Below, one piece after another: positions 60,565 through 64,000 of a stretch of 64,000 nucleotides of DNA. A program made the position numbers and the translations under genes. Below the pieces are notes generated by a model. It was not told the origin of the DNA, ran no database searches, and saw only the letters and a list, made by a program, of their open reading frames with translations. The DNA lies in contig JAVBOB010000004.1 of the NCBI GenBank assembly GCA_031551125.1, positions 1 to 64,000 on the forward strand, written 5' to 3'. Position 1 is the first letter of the stretch. Each line of letters starts with the position of its first letter. This stretch comes from JAIRNF01 sp031551125. Lineage in GTDB: Bacteria > Bacteroidota > Bacteroidia > Bacteroidales > UBA932.

Positions 60565-60705
60565 CGGCAAATGTTTTGCCGTTCGGAACACAACACAATT
60601 TGTAATTGTGTGAGTAGAAAAACAACATCGATTTGAAATGATGTATGGTATAGGATTCCGAATTACAAATTCGGATATGTTCCAAGCGGCATTACAAATG
60701 CCGCT
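60565..60705. repeat. cluster of four short hairpins
   Basis: Four perfect palindromes follow one another: CGGCAAATGTTTTGCCG (60565-60581), CACAATTTGTAATTGTG (60594-60610), TCCGAATTACAAATTCGGA (60657-60675) and AGCGGCATTACAAATGCCGC (from 60685). The last two share the core ATTACAAAT, and the second is close to it. They look like repeated units of a small palindromic family. Confidence 0.65.
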
Positions 60706-60719
60706 TAGCAGGGGGTAAG

Positions 60720-60745
60720 AAAAAACCTCGCATAAGGGAGGTTTT
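60720..60745 (-). terminator. mnmE terminator
   Basis: On the minus strand AAAACCTCC and GCGAGGTTTT form a stem followed by TTTT, 18 nt after the mnmE stop. It is a clear intrinsic terminator. Confidence 0.8.
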
Positions 60746-60762
60746 AAATTGATATACGGTGC

Positions 60763-62154
60763 TTACTTCCCAATGCAAAACCTCGAAAATATATTCCCCA
60801 GTATCTCATCCGTAGTAATCTGTCCGGTAATTTCGCCGAGGTAGTGCATGCACTCGCGTATGTCTTGTGCAAGGAAATCACCGGATAGGCCTTGTGCAAG
60901 CCCGCCGTTTACGCGTTCAATGGCTGCAAGGGCATGGGTTAAGGCCTCATAGTGGCGCAGGTTGGTAACAATTACATCGTTCTCGTCAACCTCGGGCAGG
61001 TTGGCTATTTTTACCAGCCGCTGCTCCAGCTCGGCGCGCTCGCTTTCGTTTTTAGCCGAAATAAAAATAGGCTCTTCCGGCTGGCTGTTGTAGTAGTCTT
61101 GCTTTTGTCTCAGCTCTTCAGGAGTCAGCTTATCGGTTTTGTTGAGCACCAGCACCAGCTTCTTACCTTCGGCTTTGGGGCGAATGGTTGCTGCCAGCTG
61201 CTCAAATGTGCTAAAGTCCCCCGCTGCGTCAATTACCCAAAGTACAATGGAGGCCTGCTCCAGCTTCTTAAAGCTGCGTTCAATACCCAGCGTTTCAATG
61301 GTATCGGTAGTATCACGAATACCCGCCGTATCAATAAAGCGGAACAGCACGCCGTTCAGGTTTACCGTGTCTTCAATAACATCGCGGGTAGTTCCGTGTA
61401 TATCGGAAACAATGGCGCGGTCTTCCCGCAGCAAGAGGTTGAGTAGGGTGGACTTACCCACGTTGGTTTCCCCAATAATGGCTACCGGAATACCGTTCTT
61501 AATAGCGTTTCCGGCGTTAAACGAGTCGGCCAGCTTACGTATAAGCTCTGTAATAGCGTTTACCTCTCGTTGCAACAGGCTACGGTCGGCAAATTCAACA
61601 TCCTCTTCTCCAAAATCCAGCTCCAGCTCAATAAGCGATACAAAATCCAACAGCTGTAGCCTAAGCATTTGCAGCTCATGGCTAAAACCGCCCTTTAGCT
61701 GGTTCATGGCCAATCGGTGTGCCGCCGCCGATGAAGAGGCTATAAGGTCGGCAACCGCTTCGGCCTGAGAAAGGTCTATCTTACCGTTTAAAAACGCCCG
61801 CTGGCTAAACTCGCCGGGGGTAGCCAAACGACACCCGTTCTCTATAAGTAGTTGCAATATACGATGTTGTATGTAGGGCGAGCCGTGGCAGCTGATTTCA
61901 ACCGTGTCTTCGCCGGTGAATGAATGGGGGGCTCGAAAGAGTGTTACCACCACCTCATCCACTACTTGATTGTTATAGCGAAGTTCTCCGAAATGAACAG
62001 TTCCGGCTTGCCGGGAGCTAAGCTTTTTTCCACCGGGCGAAACGAATAATGTGTCGGCTATGGCAATAGCATCGGGACCGCTGAGCCGAACACAGGCAAT
62101 TGCACCTTTACCGGGGGCTGTCGAAATGGCAGTAATGGTTAATTTATCAAGCAT
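60763..62154 (-). CDS. mnmE: tRNA modification GTPase MnmE
   Basis: MnmE with MnmG makes the 5-carboxymethylaminomethyl group of U34 in some tRNAs. I choose the ATG at 62154 (463 residues); ATG 62166 is an alternative. The N-terminal folate domain has TAPGKGAIACVRLSG and HGSPYIQHRIL. The inserted G domain (about 215-375) shows GETNVGKSTLL (G1), HGTTRD (G2), DTAGIRDT (G3) and LNKTDK (G4). The C-terminus ends with the catalytic FSRFCIGK. It is complete. The promoter box lies directly upstream. Confidence 0.95.
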   Translation of the reverse strand: MLDKLTITAISTAPGKGAIACVRLSGPDAIAIADTLFVSPGGKKLSSRQAGTVHFGELRYNNQVVDEVVVTLFRAPHSFTGEDTVEISCHGSPYIQHRILQLLIENGCRLATPGEFSQRAFLNGKIDLSQAEAVADLIASSSAAAHRLAMNQLKGGFSHELQMLRLQLLDFVSLIELELDFGEEDVEFADRSLLQREVNAITELIRKLADSFNAGNAIKNGIPVAIIGETNVGKSTLLNLLLREDRAIVSDIHGTTRDVIEDTVNLNGVLFRFIDTAGIRDTTDTIETLGIERSFKKLEQASIVLWVIDAAGDFSTFEQLAATIRPKAEGKKLVLVLNKTDKLTPEELRQKQDYYNSQPEEPIFISAKNESERAELEQRLVKIANLPEVDENDVIVTNLRHYEALTHALAAIERVNGGLAQGLSGDFLAQDIRECMHYLGEITGQITTDEILGNIFSRFCIGK

Positions 62155-62175
62155 GGTTTGTAGCATTGTAAATAA

Positions 62176-62183
62176 CAAAGTTA
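62176..62183 (-). promoter_or_regulatory. mnmE -7 box (TAACTTTG)
   Basis: The minus-strand TAACTTTG matches TAnnTTTG. The start would fall about 4 nt before the ATG at 62166 or 16 nt before 62154, implying a very short leader. Confidence 0.5.
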
Positions 62184-62187
62184 GCAC

Positions 62188-62501
62188 ATTTCGAGGATAG
62201 AATATATTTAATTTGAATACGTTTGTTAAGTAGAATGTTTACAGTTAGTTATATTTAAAAGCAACTTTTTTGTTTCTACGAAAAACATTAATGTTTTAAA
62301 ATTATAAATATCTTATAATCAATATATTGTATCTAGTTGCTTAGAGATAAGCTTATCGAAAGCGCTGATGAACGAACAGCCAAAAAACGATGACAAGATG
62401 TCGTATTATCTACAGGTGTGATTAACAAACCCTACTTATTTGCTACCTTTGAGCTATCAAGTTTATGTATAACTTCATACTTTACTAATGAACTATAAGC
62501 T
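62188..62501. other. A+T-rich divergent region before the response regulator
   Basis: There is no gene. A -7 box TACCTTTG (62444-62451) lies 50 nt before the regulator ATG, with only a weak TGTG about 23 bases upstream as a -33. The middle is A+T-rich without a clear palindrome. Confidence 0.45.
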
Positions 62502-63191
62502 ATGAGTTACAAGTTGCTATTGGTTGATGATGAGGTTGATACGCTAGAGTTCCTATCGTATAACCTTAAAAAAGAGGGCTATGAGGTATTTACCGCCCAA
62601 AACGGAAAGGTGGCTATAGAGTTGGCAGTCAAAGAGTTGCCACATCTTATTCTTTTAGATGTTATGATGCCCGAAATGGACGGAATAGAGACTTGTGAAC
62701 AGCTGCGAAGCCACATGGAGCTGGAGCATACGGTAATCGCTTTCCTTACCGCAAGGGGGGAGGATTACTCTCAAATTGCCGGCTTTGAAGCCGGAGGCGA
62801 TGACTATATCAGCAAGCCTGTTAGGCCTAAGGTGTTGATTAGTAGAATAAAAGCTTTACTGAAACGTACTGAAAGAACCGCTACTATACCGCCTGCCGAA
62901 ACTGTTTCAGGTTTGGTAGTGGATAAAGAGCGCTTTACCATTATTAAAGATGGAAAGGAAATAATATTAAGAAAGAAGGAGTTTGAACTGCTGGAGCTAC
63001 TCTGCTCTCGCCCCAATAAGGTATTTACCCGTGATGAAATTTTTTCTGCCATTTGGGGTGATGATATAATTGTAGGAGAGCGAACTATCGATGTTCATAT
63101 CCGGAAGCTAAGGGAGAAGTTGGGAGAGGGCTATATACGTACCCACAAAGGTTTCGGATATATTTTTGTACTGGATGGAGGGAAGGAGTAA
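62502..63191 (+). CDS. OmpR/PhoB-family response regulator
   Basis: This 229-residue two-component regulator has a receiver (1-120) with acidic pocket VDDE, phosphoacceptor Asp53 in LLDVMMPEMDG, Thr in LTARGE and Lys in YISKPVRP. A winged-helix DNA-binding domain (about 130-226) shows LRKKEFELLELLCSRPNKVF and TIDVHIRKLREKLG. In Bacteroidota this type is often near RprY or PhoB-like regulators with a kinase next door, but no kinase gene follows: a repeat and terminator come instead. It may pair with a distant kinase. Targets are unknown. Confidence 0.93.
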   Translation: MSYKLLLVDDEVDTLEFLSYNLKKEGYEVFTAQNGKVAIELAVKELPHLILLDVMMPEMDGIETCEQLRSHMELEHTVIAFLTARGEDYSQIAGFEAGGDDYISKPVRPKVLISRIKALLKRTERTATIPPAETVSGLVVDKERFTIIKDGKEIILRKKEFELLELLCSRPNKVFTRDEIFSAIWGDDIIVGERTIDVHIRKLREKLGEGYIRTHKGFGYIFVLDGGKE

Positions 63192-63224
63192 GTTCTCAAA
63201 AAATAACAAAACGTAAAAAGTACC

Positions 63225-63255
63225 CGTCATTGCGAGCGAAGCGAAGCCAATGACG
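63225..63255. repeat. CGTCATTGCGAG repeat, deleted copy
   Basis: CGTCATTGCGAGCGAAGCGA directly joins AGCCAATGACG. Only the two ends of the palindrome remain, as if the middle has been lost. Confidence 0.7.
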
Positions 63256-63292
63256 GTTTAATTTATTGGTACGTCTTGAACAGGGGCTAACA

Positions 63293-63325
63293 AAAAATCC
63301 TCAGGTTAATTACCTGAGGATTTTT
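63293..63325. terminator. bidirectional terminator
   Basis: AAAATCCTCAGG and CCTGAGGATTTT pair perfectly around a short A+T loop, with A- and T-runs on either side. It serves the convergent response-regulator and outer-membrane protein genes. Confidence 0.88.
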
Positions 63326-63348
63326 ATTGTGTGCAGTACGATGTTTAG

Positions 63349-64000
63349 CTAGAAGCTAAACGCTATTCCTCCCATTAACGTAAGGCCGGGAACAGTGTAC
63401 TGATGGAAGTTATCATAGCTTCTATTGAGCAGGTTGCTTACGCTTCCGAATGCCGAGAATCTTGGGGTAAAGAAGTATTCAACACCTGCGCCAAGGTTGT
63501 AGATATCATCCATTTTAGCATACTCTGCGGGTACTATAATCATAAAGGGACCGGGATCTCCTTTCCACATGTAATGGCGGCCTGTTGCCATGTGGAAGGT
63601 AAGGGAGAATACCCACTCATCCAACTTATACGAACCTGTAAAATCTGCCTCAAATGTAGGGCGGTGTATGGCGTAATCTAATTGATCGAGCGTGTACTTG
63701 TTGTAAACCGCTTTAGCGTATAGACGGATAGGGTCTGAGTTCAGCTGAAACTCTCCACCTATGCTAACTTTCGAACCGTCGTCATAAAACACCTCCAGGT
63801 TATTGGTGAAATTGAGAGGGGGAGTAATAAAGTGTGTATCCCAGTAAGGCTCGTTTACGAAGAAAGCCATTTTTTCCAGCTTATCATAAGAAGCAAAAAC
63901 GTTGTATGATGCTTCCGAGCTAATATCTCCCTTTATAGAAAATACCGCAACCAGTCGGTGGTAGGTATTCCTGAACTTTTGCGCGTTACCGAGCAGCTGA
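63349..64000 (-). CDS. outer-membrane beta-barrel protein, 3' part only
   Basis: The reading frame is open from its stop at 63349 to the window edge, so only the last 217 residues are visible. They alternate polar and hydrophobic residues in barrel-like strands and contain NLEVFYDDGSKVSIGGEF and YNLGAGVEYFFTPRFSAFGS. They end with SNLLNRSYDNFHQYTVPGLT and a final strand GGIAFSF, with the terminal Phe needed for BAM assembly. The last part strongly resembles the C-terminus of TonB-dependent receptors (NLLN-xxY then a last strand). An outer-membrane transporter or porin is likely; the substrate cannot be told. Confidence 0.75.
   Translation of the reverse strand, partial: QLLGNAQKFRNTYHRLVAVFSIKGDISSEASYNVFASYDKLEKMAFFVNEPYWDTHFITPPLNFTNNLEVFYDDGSKVSIGGEFQLNSDPIRLYAKAVYNKYTLDQLDYAIHRPTFEADFTGSYKLDEWVFSLTFHMATGRHYMWKGDPGPFMIIVPAEYAKMDDIYNLGAGVEYFFTPRFSAFGSVSNLLNRSYDNFHQYTVPGLTLMGGIAFSF

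Noticed and set aside
63192..63348. Search for a kinase gene after the response regulator
   Set aside because: Only a deleted repeat copy and a bidirectional terminator are present; the regulator is orphaned here.

Overview
The window reads as chromosomal DNA of a Gram-negative member of the Bacteroidota, most likely order Bacteroidales. The support is: recurrent promoter boxes of the TAnnTTTG type just upstream of starts; mostly A-rich leaders without a clear Shine-Dalgarno; a family S46 dipeptidyl-peptidase; a SusC-type TonB plug signature; the serC/serA/DUF1015 cluster; and KdsC and LptF/G-type lipopolysaccharide genes. I cannot name the genus. No rRNA, complete tRNA, CRISPR array or insertion sequence with a transposase was seen.

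Layout. 0-2.7 kb is a small accessory stretch: an AraC regulator, a C-terminal scrap of tenA, a strong palindrome, a possible tRNA 3' scar, and a divergent DJ-1/PfpI-HxlR pair. 2.8-7.2 kb holds a Rossmann DUF2520 protein, kdsC, a Maf pyrophosphatase and a DPP11-like peptidase. 7.4-17 kb holds an ABC-F ATPase, rlmB, ligA, a DUF6913 protein, a TPR protein overlapping comA, and dinB. 17-21 kb is an A+T-rich defence cassette: methyltransferase, AIPR protein, TdeIII-like endonuclease, packed with 1-14 nt junctions between dinB and murA. 21-25 kb is murA (Cys-to-Asp variant), a secreted unknown, grpE and dnaJ. 25-32 kb on the minus strand is lptF/G-ribBA-fmt and an HDIG membrane protein. 32-41 kb holds an AddB-like nuclease, an RRM protein, an NMO-like flavoprotein, SemiSWEET, a metallo-hydrolase, AlkD, YceI and queA. 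41-46 kb holds a FucI-like unknown, an AAA ATPase, comB and a lipoprotein-type Asp/Glu racemase homologue. 46-51 kb is DUF1015-serA-serC interrupted by two four-helix-bundle genes. 51-56 kb holds an ArsC/Spx-like protein, a GNAT, a metallophosphoesterase, YjbQ and a DUF4139 protein carrying a SusC-plug insert. 56-64 kb holds rlmH, an NtrY-like kinase, mnmE, an OmpR-type regulator and the end of an outer-membrane beta-barrel.

How the genes work together. Most are housekeeping: envelope (KdsC, MurA, LptF/G), RNA modification (RlmB, QueA, RlmH, MnmE), DNA repair (LigA, DinB, AlkD, AddB-like), chaperones and serine synthesis. ComA and ComB, 28 kb apart, supply two consecutive steps from phosphoenolpyruvate and sulfite to sulfolactate. 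This is a plausible feed into cysteate and sulfonolipids, but that end point is inference. The clearest accessory system is the methyltransferase-AIPR-TdeIII cassette.

Intergenic DNA is rich in dispersed palindromes: at least seven copies of a CGTCATTGCGAG-type inverted repeat, a roughly 200 bp MITE-like element in three states of decay, CCCTAAAGGGG repeats, and word-like repeats around the four-helix-bundle genes. All functional calls come from reading the sequence; no database search was run.
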